From assembly GCA_946803715.1 (NCBI GenBank), contig CAMPET010000261.1, forward strand, positions 11,239 to 42,302: a stretch of DNA of 31,064 nt, read 5' to 3'. The notes beneath the pieces are model-generated. The model did no database searches and was not told where the DNA came from. It saw nothing but the letters and a program-made list of their open reading frames with translations. A program made the translations under genes and the position numbers. The first letter of the stretch is position 1; each line of letters opens with the position of its first letter. Source of the DNA: Beroe ovata (Eukaryota; Ctenophora; Nuda; Beroida; Beroidae). Below are positions 19,672-28,193 of the stretch, piece by piece.

Positions 19672-19753
19672 TTGTCTGGCGATGCTAGACCGCTGATGCA
19701 AGCCGCGCGCGCGCAAAACGAAATTCTCGACAGGGGCTATCATCGATCGACAA
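19672..19753. mobile_element. MITE family D, copy with perfect 9-bp target duplication
   Basis: Termini TTGTCTGGCGATG and CATCGATCGACAA are imperfect inverted repeats. The exact 9-bp flank GTCCTTTCT lies at 19663-19671 and 19754-19762. Inserted into an inverted family B copy that resumes as ACGACTTTTCAGTTCACTGA. The interior carries GACCGCTGATGCAAGCC and AAACGAAATTCTCGACA, shared with copies near 19885, 24187 and 25388. Confidence 0.88.
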
Positions 19754-19898
19754 GTCCTTTCTACGACTTTTCAGTTCACTGATCAGTAGAACAGGGGCGC
19801 GCAACGTGTGCACAGATGAAATCTGTCATATGACATACAAATTGCGCTCAACTTGACGCAATTCTGTTCCCGCGCTGCGTGACCTTGTCGATCGATGA

Positions 19899-20411
19899 TA
19901 GACCCTGTCGAGAATTTCGTTTCGCGCGCGCGCGGCGCAAACATATTCTCAGACAGAATAACGTGTGCACACGCAACCCGTTAGTTCAGAGTCAGAATCC
20001 TTTGTCATTTGTTGACGCGCTGCGTGACCCAAAAATACTGCGTGCGCTGCGTGTTTCGGTGTTTTTATAAATTCTTTACGACTTTTCAGATCCAAGATCA
20101 CAAAGTAAAAATAACGAATACGCAACGTGTGCACAAAGTGCAGGCGTTGCATTCATGTAAGACGAATGTATGGGCAGTTCATGTCTTTGATGTACATTTT
20201 TATGAAATAATTCATTGTAATTATTCATAGTAATTGCTCTGACATTTATTGCACTGCTGACTATGACAACTATGACAACTTTAGGTTGGTGAAATCAAAC
20301 AATGCTCATGCTAAGTATATGTAGTCTCCACATTTTTTGTCAACTCAGTCTGTACCATATGTGTCTATTCCAGTTGTCACCTGTTGCTATATATGTGAGA
20401 GAGGATCATAG
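19899..20411. repeat. 513-bp exact repeat, copy 1
   Basis: No difference from 20923-21435 was seen by eye (offset 1024). It starts inside an inverted family D element (TAGACCCTGTCGAGAATTTC) and ends GAGAGAGGATCATAG directly before the N at 20412. Exactness and abutting Ns suggest one locus assembled twice. The matching small open frames in the two copies are not genes. Confidence 0.95.
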
Positions 20412-20412
20412 N

Positions 20413-20921
20413 CTCTCATAGAATGCAGATAACCTGTGTTGTAATTGTACACTGTCATGGGCTGCTGGAGAAATTGAAAGAGCATTGAGGAGGGGCCAAC
20501 TTGGATGAGGTGGGAGGGGAAGTTGAATGAGGGGATGTAGGAGGGGACAGGAAAAGTTGGAAGAGGAGAAAGTAGGATTAGGGGGAAGGGGTGGTAAGAT
20601 GAGAGTGGGTGGAAAACTTGAAAATGGAGGGAGAGGCTGTGGGCGATTGAAAGCCTTATTCATGTTTAGGCATTAAAAATTTGCTCATGATTCAGTGTGC
20701 AGCCAACACTGATCATCATCATTTGAATAAATCATTGAATTCCAATCAAACTTAGTACATGATATAACTTTAAACAGTACTGAAGACAGACTGATCACTG
20801 ATACAAAAAAAGCATCAAAACTGCACTCACCTATCAAGGTTGATGTTGAAGATTCAAATGCTCAACTTCACATGTTAAGTTGATCCCCAGACCAGTGTAG
20901 AGGTCATAGGGCTTTAACGGA
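20413..20921. other. Joined contig piece with purine-rich tract
   Basis: Bounded by single Ns. About 20484-20640 is G/A-rich (GGAGGGGCCAAC, GAGGGGATGTAGGAGGGGAC). The 3' part (20827-20921) is a copy of repeat family F. No exon was recognised. Confidence 0.6.
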
Positions 20922-20922
20922 N

Positions 20923-21435
20923 TAGACCCTGTCGAGAATTTCGTTTCGCGCGCGCGCGGCGCAAACATATTCTCAGACAGAATAACGTGTGCACACGCAA
21001 CCCGTTAGTTCAGAGTCAGAATCCTTTGTCATTTGTTGACGCGCTGCGTGACCCAAAAATACTGCGTGCGCTGCGTGTTTCGGTGTTTTTATAAATTCTT
21101 TACGACTTTTCAGATCCAAGATCACAAAGTAAAAATAACGAATACGCAACGTGTGCACAAAGTGCAGGCGTTGCATTCATGTAAGACGAATGTATGGGCA
21201 GTTCATGTCTTTGATGTACATTTTTATGAAATAATTCATTGTAATTATTCATAGTAATTGCTCTGACATTTATTGCACTGCTGACTATGACAACTATGAC
21301 AACTTTAGGTTGGTGAAATCAAACAATGCTCATGCTAAGTATATGTAGTCTCCACATTTTTTGTCAACTCAGTCTGTACCATATGTGTCTATTCCAGTTG
21401 TCACCTGTTGCTATATATGTGAGAGAGGATCATAG
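20923..21435. repeat. 513-bp exact repeat, copy 2
   Basis: The second copy begins right after the N at 20922 and continues past 21435 into unique sequence (CACAAGGATGGGG), so this is the copy with the natural right flank. Copy 1 has the natural left flank, since its family D end (TTGTCGATCGATGA) is intact at 19885. Confidence 0.95.
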
Positions 21436-21931
21436 CACAAGGATGGGGCACATGGCATTCCATAGTTGATTTTAAAGCTTCAACTATTTTGCCAACTAAC
21501 TCATCTTTATTGATATCCCCTCCTTCAATACCTCTTTGTGAAATTTTCTTGTTATATTCTGTGATACTCTTCTTGAGGATTTTCTTTGGCTGCAATTATA
21601 AATGATGGATGAGAAATTGTATTTAAGAAAATGATGTCTGAAGCTTTTAAAATAGGTATCTAAAGACAGCATTTTAAAGTTTGCTTGCCATAATTGAATC
21701 ATCAATGCTGTAGACCCAAATCCATTATCAACCCTTTGAGAGGGTGACTAACAGTTTTTGATTGTCATTTTGTTTTTTTAATTCCAGTTACTGAAATACC
21801 TACTGTGTTTACCTCAAAAAGTCTTGAAAGAACATGGAATTCATCAACATTAAGTTCTGTGAATTGACAGTTGAGATTCAGTTTCTCAAGTACAGGAAAA
21901 GTATCTTGCGCTGATATCTGATTACCAGGAG
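21436..21931 (-). CDS. Unidentified gene fragment, two minus-strand exons
   Basis: Exon 21931-21813 (acceptor catttcag/ct, donor gag/gtaaac) reads APGNQISAQDTFPVLEKLNL followed by NCQFTELNVDEFHVLSRLFE. Exon 21589-21436 or slightly beyond (acceptor attgcag/cc) reads PKKILKKSITEYNKKISQRG, IEGGDINKDELVGKIVEALK. They join in phase 0. The first exon has a leucine-rich-repeat flavour (VLEKLNLNC) but is too short to name. Both ends are cut by repeats or Ns; further exons must lie outside this contig piece. Confidence 0.4.
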
Positions 21932-22007
21932 CTGAAATGTAAAATTGAAGTGGTAAGGTCTCTGTCAGAGTAGGCACACATATGCCAGATAAATAAGGTA
22001 TGAGTGN

Positions 22008-22185
22008 TCACCTATCAAGGTTGATGTTGAAGGTTCAAAATCAAATGTTGAACTTCATATGTTAAGTTGATCCCAGACCAGTGTAGAGGTAATAGGGCTT
22101 TACCAGACATTCTTCTAAAGACACTAGTTAGACACTTGAGATGAAACTTGATTGAAACTCATTCAAAAGATGAGAAAGTTGCCAA
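22008..22185. repeat. Repeat family F (three copies)
   Basis: TCACCTATCAAGGTTGATGT opens this copy directly after an N, and GACCAGTGTAGAGGTAATAG and CTTGAGATGAAACTTGATTG follow. Related copies are 20827-20921 and 24091-24186. Every copy touches an N, which suggests contig ends fell in this repeat. Confidence 0.8.
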
Positions 22186-22552
22186 TTCAATTAAAATACA
22201 ATTTCAGGAGCATTCAAGAAGCATTCATATATCTATTAGAGGAATGCAACAGTAAGTATGAAGAAATAGGTCTTCAATTGTCAAAAGTATCTTACTCTCA
22301 GCTCGAAATTTGCTTCATTTTCAAAAAAAGGAGTTTGAGAATGCATTATTAAATCATCCATTCATCTGTTATCTCAACATTTCATCATACGCCATTACGC
22401 CAAGTTTTTGTTAAAATTACAAGTCTCGGAAACAAATAAGATTTGGAGAATATTTGATATGCGCGGCGCGACGCGTGATTTAGTCGATTCGTGCAAATGA
22501 GACTTATACGTTGCGCGCGACCGCCGAATATCGCGCAACCCAGTTCCGGGGG
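22186..22552. other. AT-rich piece with one weak exon-like stretch
   Basis: Between tttcag (about 22207) and aaca/gtaagt one frame reads SIQEAFIYLLEECN, flanked by plausible splice sites. On its own this is too little to call a gene. From 22450 the sequence turns CpG-rich (GCGCGGCGCGACGCG). Confidence 0.35.
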
Positions 22553-22679
22553 TGCCCATAGTGCGTTGCGCGCCCCTGTTCTACTCAGCTAGTAAACTGA
22601 AAAGTCGTATAGAAAGGACGGAGACGCGCAGCGCGCGCGGAATATTTGGGTCACACAGTGACGCAGCGCGGGAACACAT
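22553..22679 (+). mobile_element. MITE family B copy
   Basis: It carries GTTGCGCGCCCCTGTTCTAC, AACTGAAAAGTCGTATAGAA, AGGACGGAGACGCGCAGCGC and ACGCAGCGCGGGAACA. It preserves the uninterrupted AGAAAGGACGGAGACGCG spot into which families A and D inserted in other copies. Confidence 0.8.
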
Positions 22680-22757
22680 AATTGCTTTGTGTACCATGCA
22701 CGCTATAAAACTCCATCACGCGCAGCGCAATCGCCAATCATGTTGCGTCGTAATATT

Positions 22758-22865
22758 TTGTCAGATTTTATCTGACCTCAGTTTCTCGCGCGCGGCGCGC
22801 GCGCCTTCATCGAAGGCCGATGAAGGCGCGCTCGCGCGAGAAACAGGTCAGGTAACATCTGACAA
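22758..22865. mobile_element. MITE family A, copy 4
   Basis: Termini TTGTCAGAT and ATCTGACAA. Flanks GTAATATT (22750-22757) and GTAATATT (22866-22873) form an exact 8-bp target duplication. The interior is a CG-rich palindrome. Confidence 0.9.
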
Positions 22866-22873
22866 GTAATATT

Positions 22874-23597
22874 AGAATGCTAGCGCGCCGCGCATGCATT
22901 TGTACGCATGCTGATTGCTGGCGGTTTTTGCACCGGCTTAATTTCTTCGGCTAAAAGATTATGTCCAAAAAATCTTTTCGACAATTTGACACATTTTTTC
23001 AAGAAGTAGTGATATGTGACAGTGCAAAGTGATATGCAAGTGGTTATGTAATTTATTCATTTTATCATTCTATCACAGTTATTTATCTGAGTGTTTGAAT
23101 TCTGTTGAGTGTATAAGTGGAACATTTTCTGAGTAGTATCTATCTATGAATCGTGACGTCTAGGACCTAGTAATTATAAACTAGCAAAGCCTTAATTTAT
23201 CTATTATCTATTGACTTGCATCACAAGTGTTTGCTGAAAGAAAGCAGATGCTGAGTTTTGAATTAAGTATTGGGAAATAAGTTAGACACAATATCTTGTG
23301 TGAAGTTTTTTGTCATACCTCAGGCAGTGTTATGTCTGTGACTTACTAGGGACCCTTCCCGGCCTGATTGGCTCAGGCAACATTTATGTCAAATCTTGAG
23401 ATTTCTAATAAATCACTCCACTAGGAAAGGCAAACAGGAATATCCTGAAAAGCCTGAGCAAACCCAGCTTGATTTTGATCAGTGTCCTCATGAAGTAATA
23501 TGAAGTTGACCAAACTAATTTTTGTATCATTTCTTATTCTGTGTGGTTTGGTATCTATTATGATTCTTCAGGTAAATCAAGGGAATTATGATACTGC
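22874..23597. other. Mostly featureless, one weak exon candidate
   Basis: AT-rich sequence. Around 23423-23495 one frame reads RKGKQEYPEKPEQTQLDFDQ after a ccactag acceptor-like site, and could be a small terminal exon on the + strand. No supporting neighbour exon was found. Confidence 0.3.
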
Positions 23598-23604
23598 CTA
23601 TTTN

Positions 23605-23937
23605 GAACCACTGCGCATATATCGCGGTTCCAAGTCCATGGCAACTTTGACAGAAGTATCGAATATGTCCTTGACATTGCGCTGCGTGATAGACGAACAT
23701 TCGAAATATCGACATCCCAGCTCTCGCGCCAGTTCCAGCCCTGGGGGAGTGAGAAATGGAGATGGAGACCTGGTTATCACCAGAGAGAGAGAGGTTATCA
23801 TATCAGATCCTGATAGAGTTACCTTCTTTCTTCTGCACGTGGTAACTGTTGTTAGGGTTCCTGATGTCATTTTTACACCCCACAATGAGGAACGGTATGT
23901 CTCCACCTCGCATTCTCTTCATCTCGTTCAGCCAGAA
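23605..23937 (-). CDS. Rho-family small GTPase, C-terminal half (partial)
   Basis: Two minus-strand exons. 23937-23823 (acceptor ccccgcag/tt, donor gaag/gtaact) reads FWLNEMKRMRGGDIPFLIVG then CKNDIRNPNNSYHVQKKE. 23740 down to the N at 23604 (acceptor cccccag/gg) reads GLELARELGCRYFECSSITQ then RNVKDIFDTSVKVAMDL. VGCKND corresponds to the G4 nucleotide-binding motif and ECSSIT to G5 (ECSALT in typical Rho proteins); FxxWLNEM fits the Rho helix before the insert region. The P-loop and switch exons are not on this contig piece, and the CAAX end is lost at the N, so the TAG just beyond it is not trustworthy. Rho GTPases control actin; whether this one is active cannot be judged. The + strand open frame 23500-23952 is its antisense shadow. 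Confidence 0.8.
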
Positions 23938-24186
23938 CTGCGGGGAGAGTAACGCAATGACACCACACACTGACACCCGCGCCTGACACTGACACTGACC
24001 TCAGTACGAGAGAACATAGTGACCCCACAAGATATTATGACTCAAGAATGTACTCTGAAATCCCTCACCCACACACACACACACCCCACNCCCCAGACCA
24101 GTGTAGAGGTAATAGGGCTTTAATGGACATTCATCTAAAAGCACTGGTTACATACTTGAGATGAAACTTGATTGAAACTCATTTAA

Positions 24187-24410
24187 ATTGTCGGACGATG
24201 CCAGACCGCTGATGCAAGCCGCCAAGAGAATAAGTCTGAGAATAAGTTTGCGCCGCGCGCGACGAAATTCTCGACAGGGTCTATAGTAGACGGCCAAATA
24301 GTTTACCCATGGGCGTTTTGAGACGTTTGCGCAGGGAAGCGCCGTTAGACCAATCACATTGCAGAACCGAGTCACGTGACTAGCGCGCGCTCCTCACTAG
24401 CGCAACCCAG
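24187..24410. mobile_element. Composite of MITE families D and E, copy 1
   Basis: The D part starts TTGTCGGACGATGCCAGACC and ends AAATTCTCGACA. E follows within a few bases: GTAGACGGCCAAATAGTTTA, GGGCGTTTTGAGACGTTTGC, GTCACGTGACTAGCGCGCGC. The same D-E order recurs at 25388-25612. Confidence 0.75.
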
Positions 24411-24695
24411 CATATGTGCCAGCGATGCAGAGATTCTAGGGGTATTTGAGTTCAGGAAAGTTGGAAAGAAGACTTGTATCAAAGTTAAGTCATTTAAGGT
24501 CTCATGTTACAACGTAAAAACATTCTTAATTCTGATTTAAGTTTAGAAGTGAAAGAATAAGAACATTGCTGTCCTTCCAATTCAGAAGGTGGACAAAATC
24601 ATCATAGTTCCATACCAATACCATGCATGAGAAAGCAGCAGATAATCATTTGGAAAAAAGTGATGAAATTATGTGCTTTCACTCTAATGAATTNA

Positions 24696-25011
24696 GTCGC
24701 CGTGTCGGAGCTAGTACCAGATCAGCTGTGGGTCCAGTGTGAGAACCAGGATTGCCTCAAGTGGAGGAAAGTGCCCAGTGGCATTGCCGCCGAGGACCTT
24801 CCCGAAAATGTAAGCAGTACTGTTCTACTTCCGTTTTCCGCCTATCCTCTACACTCTTAGTCATTATATTTCGGACTCAATTCTGTTATAAATGGGAGTG
24901 GGACTGTTGAATTCCTGAATTGTGTTCGGACTCCATAGTAATGCGGTCCCCTTTTTATCCTAGTGGTACTGTAAAGACAACACAGATCCTAATTTTGCGA
25001 GTTGTGACGTT
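24696..25011 (+). CDS. CW-type zinc finger fragment (MORC/ZCWPW-like)
   Basis: Exons 24696-24809 and 24964-25011 (donor aat/gtaagc, acceptor atcctag/tg) read LWVQCENQDCLKWRKVP, then EDLPEN joined to WYCKDNTDPNFASCDV. This is a complete CW signature: four zinc-binding Cys in C-x4-C ... WYC ... SC spacing, plus the aromatic residues that bind methylated histone H3 Lys4. CW domains occur in MORC ATPases, ZCWPW proteins and LSD2. The KWRK(L/V)P and WYC-N-DP-F-SCD pattern resembles MORC most, but one domain cannot decide. Both sides end at single Ns (24694, 25012), so the rest of the gene is missing from this piece. Confidence 0.82.
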
Positions 25012-25171
25012 NACAGCCGTGATGCGACGTCCCCATTGGTAGCTTCTACGCGTTCAGCCGATGTTATCCAACGCGAAAACAAATATTTTCATATGACAGG
25101 CGATTGTCTTGCAGTATTACTTACATTGGATCCGCGCGCGCGTCGCGTCGTTGCTGCAAGATTTTGCGGGA

Positions 25172-25385
25172 TTGTAGGATTTCTCTTTGCACACGTTGCG
25201 CGCCCCTGTTCTACTCAGTGAACTGAAAAGTCGTAGAAAGACCACGGAGTCGCGCAGCGCGCGCGGAGTATTTGGGTCACGCAGCGCGGGAACAAATTTC
25301 TCTCTACCCTTGCTGGCGGGATTTCATCCCTGGCAAGGGCGGAATGATAATTGCGCGGCATCGACGGTAGGGTAAAATCCTACAA
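25172..25385. mobile_element. MITE family C with family B nested inside
   Basis: C starts TTGTAGGATTTCTC and is broken at about 25185 by a B element (TTTGCACACG ... GCGCGGGAACA, ending about 25294). It resumes with AATTTCTCTCTACCCTTGC and ends AAATCCTACAA. The flanks of B (GATTTCTC and AATTTCTC) form an 8-bp duplication with one mismatch. Confidence 0.8.
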
Positions 25386-25387
25386 AT

Positions 25388-25612
25388 ATTGTCTGGCGAT
25401 GCAAGACCGCTGATGCGAGCCGCGAACTTGTTCTGTCTGAGAACAAGTTTGCGCCGCGCGCGCGCAAAACGAAATTCTCGACAATATATATTATAGTAGA
25501 CGGCCAAATAGTTTACCCATGGGCGTTTTGAGACGTTTGCGCAGGGAAGCGCCGTTAGACCAATCACGATGCAGAATTAAGTCACGTGACTAGCGCGCGC
25601 TCCTCACTATAG
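25388..25612. mobile_element. Composite of MITE families D and E, copy 2
   Basis: D runs from TTGTCTGGCGATGCAAGACC to CTCGACAA, then after ATATATATT the E part repeats copy 1 almost exactly, through GTCACGTGACTAGCGCGCGC and TCCTCACTA. The copies differ by scattered substitutions, so they are not an assembly duplicate. Confidence 0.78.
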
Positions 25613-27221
25613 TGGGAGCTAGCATATGTATGGTGGCTCATAACCGCCAGCATGTTAACATTTTCAAAATCGCATTGGATAAAAAATAAATGAAATTTTA
25701 TTGGCGAATTTTCAAGTAAGCATTTATTTTGTGCATCAATGCAAATGAGTGGTGACAACTCATTCAAAATCATAAATGAGCTCGAGCGTGCATGCAGCTA
25801 TATTAGTCAAAAAAGCGCACGCGCGCGGCTCAAAGCCGCGCGATTTGCGATTTCGCCACGCGCCATACCACAATGACCCTTAGAATCTTTAAATAGTAGC
25901 GGATAATATTTATCAATATTTATTGGACAGTTTCCATCACTGAAATATCATGTTCTGTAGTCTGAAAAATTTGACGCGCCGCGCAGCTCATATTATTCAG
26001 CATTTAATTTCTTCTTCAATAAATAATTCCACTCGAATTTTTATGTTATCACATATCATTTTATCACTTAGCAGGTTTTGTTTCACGACTCTTCACAAAT
26101 TCCTTGATTCATTTCCTTTATTTGTCACATTGAAATGAATGATGTGAGGTTGCTAAGTTCAATTCGTTTGAGCCACCAATTTGCAGTAATGTCAACAACA
26201 TAATATCTTCTAACTTATGGTGTGCAGAAAAATGATCTTTTGGTGACTTTGATGTTGATGATGAATAGTAATTTTATAGTGAATATCTCATTTTAGCATT
26301 TCATTGTGGCAGTGAACGATCTGTTGCACAGCATAAGTCACCTGTCATTGTTCTTCAATGCATGGTACTAGATCATGAGATACAAATGTTCACACAAATT
26401 ATGTAATTATACCTCCTACATGACAGATGAATTGAGCTATTACAGCAGATTAATGCTGTGTTCCAAAGCTACAGCAAAAGTTTCATTAGGACCCCAGCAG
26501 TGTTATGACAATCTAAGCCTGTCAGCCATTTTAGTCTTAAGATTTGCTTTACCTCCACTCCCTGCTCTGAGCTTTATGGTACTAAACATCATTAAGATGT
26601 GGAGTAAATGATAGAACTATTTCATTGCTAAAGATGTTTCTGTACTGACTTACTATCTCAGTTTTTATACTTACTTACTATCTTTTCTATACTTACTTAT
26701 TTACTATATTTTTTATGTGTGTTGCAGTTTGTCCTGAAATTATAGCCAGGTTTGTACTGTAATTTCAGTCAGGTTTGTACTGTAATTTCAGTCAGAGAAT
26801 GCTCCTTTTCATTCAAATGGAAGTCCTCTTTGATGAAAACGATAGCAATAAGAGCAATATAATACATTTTGTAGCAATTGGCATTTGTTTATAGAAGTTT
26901 GAATTGTTTAGGTGCAGATATGCTACTATAACCGTGAAGTGTGTTGTAATATAGACAAATGACTCCACATTCATCCTTTGCAAGACATACCAATGTTCAT
27001 ATTTCACTGCATAGCCTATCATCAACTTCATCAATCTACCCACAAAGCCTACTCACTAGTACATGCCCATCCCAACCTCTTAGATGCCCATACCAGTTAT
27101 TATAAAAAGGTTGACTGCTTTTCCAATTTCTGTGTTACTGATATTCAAAGAAGGCTCGTGCTATTCTGCCTCGTTTGAATCCGCGCACGACGGTACTTGC
27201 GACGCGCCTGCCAGCTTTTAT
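25613..27221. other. AT-rich region without recognised genes
   Basis: No convincing exon on either strand. It contains GGTGGCTCATAACCGCCA (25633-25650), whose reverse complement lies at 29673-29690, a CpG-rich patch at 25788-25865, and a tandem pair CAGGTTTGTACTGTAATTTC at 26748-26791. The open frames here are short and lack protein character. Confidence 0.55.
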
Positions 27222-27299
27222 GCTAACCTAACCCTAACCCTAACCTAACCCTAACCTAACCCTAACCCTAGTACCCTAACCCTAACCCTAACCCTAACC
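27222..27299 (-). repeat. Telomere-type repeat (CCCTAA)n
   Basis: About 13 units of CCCTAA, with some CCTAA variants and one GTACCCTAA interruption, run up to the N at 27300. On the other strand this is TTAGGG, the common animal telomere repeat. A tract ending precisely at a contig join suggests a chromosome-end contig or an interstitial tract where assembly stopped. Confidence 0.92.
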
Positions 27300-27300
27300 N

Positions 27301-28007
27301 TGATCCTATGATTTTATGTGACCCACTGGTTCATTGCTGACACCATCACTTACCACATGTTGCCTGACACCATGAGACTTCAGAATACTGCCAATTTTCG
27401 AACTCTCAGGCACTCTCCTCTACGACATTGTCTGATGAAAGGAGGGTGATCATCGTTGCTACCATCGTTGCGACAACCTCACATCATAGCTGATAGTATC
27501 TGCCGGTACTTTTCAACTCTTCTACCAAATCCTTATCCTACCAAGTCCTTATCCTTCTAACTGCCCCATTATGGCTCCCCAATTGATGACGATTGACTTC
27601 GAGCAGGCACTCCGATCCTCTCTCTCTCCTACACTTCATTCTATGTACCTATGTACTTTCGGTGTGACATGACTGTTCCTTATCAGGAATAAGTTGGAGC
27701 GCCCGACTTCTGGTAGCTTTCCCATACCTCAGCGAACCGTTGGGCTAGCGGCACACTTTTTTAGTGTGTTGGGCATGGGATAGCGGCGCGAGTTTCCCTA
27801 ACCGGAAGCGTAAACCCCCTTGTGAATCGGACTTTGGATCCGTCGGCTCAGTCTACTCACTCGGGGCAATATACTGTATAAGTCACTTGACATTGAACTG
27901 GAAATATCCATACAGTGTAGTTATTAACGTATTTGTTTTACTTTGATTTATCTATTCAGTTCAATTCTTCCCCTCCATGGATTCTTATCTCCAATCCCCC
28001 CGTCTCT
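27301..28007. other. Unassigned region with small hairpins
   Basis: No exon recognised. Around 27745-27770 there is CGGCACACTTTTTTAGTGTG (CACAC/GTGTG hairpin), with CCCAT ... ATGGG just outside. The segment 27690-27860 is locally GC-richer than its surroundings; no tRNA or rRNA match was recognised. Confidence 0.45.
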
Positions 28008-28193
28008 CTAAACTGTGAAGCTCAGAATTCCGGAGTTCTGGGTGGCCCAGCCTTGCAGTTGTAAGCTGCGAGGGGTACGGTGGGCCGAAACTCCTCCGTT
28101 CTCTCTTGCCACCTGCTGATACTGACTCCGAATCGCAGTTGACAGGAGAGGGCCTTACATCTGTAGGGTAACCGCTGATGATTCACAGTTTAG
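28008..28193. repeat. 186-bp element with 12-bp inverted ends and strong internal hairpin
   Basis: CTAAACTGTGAA (28008-28019) and TTCACAGTTTAG (28182-28193) are perfect inverted repeats. Inside, 28032-28094 folds as stacked stems: GGAGTT with AACTCC, GGCCCA with TGGGCC, and CCTTGCAG with CTGCGAGG (one G-U), loop TTGTAAG. It is either a MITE or a structured noncoding RNA gene. No target duplication or Pol III A/B box was seen. Confidence 0.6.

Noticed and set aside
20406-20663. Pro-rich minus-strand frame
   Set aside because: It is a translation of a purine-rich low-complexity tract running into an N.
19949-21254. Identical 67- and 73-codon frames seen twice
   Set aside because: They lie in the exact 513-bp repeat, which appears to be an assembly duplicate of MITE-derived sequence.
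23500-23952. 150-codon + strand frame across an N
   Set aside because: It is antisense to the Rho-type exons, which carry G4 and G5 motifs and proper splice sites, and it crosses a contig join.
28008-28193. tRNA or tRNA-derived SINE
   Set aside because: No A box, B box or cloverleaf could be found; the stems do not match tRNA geometry.
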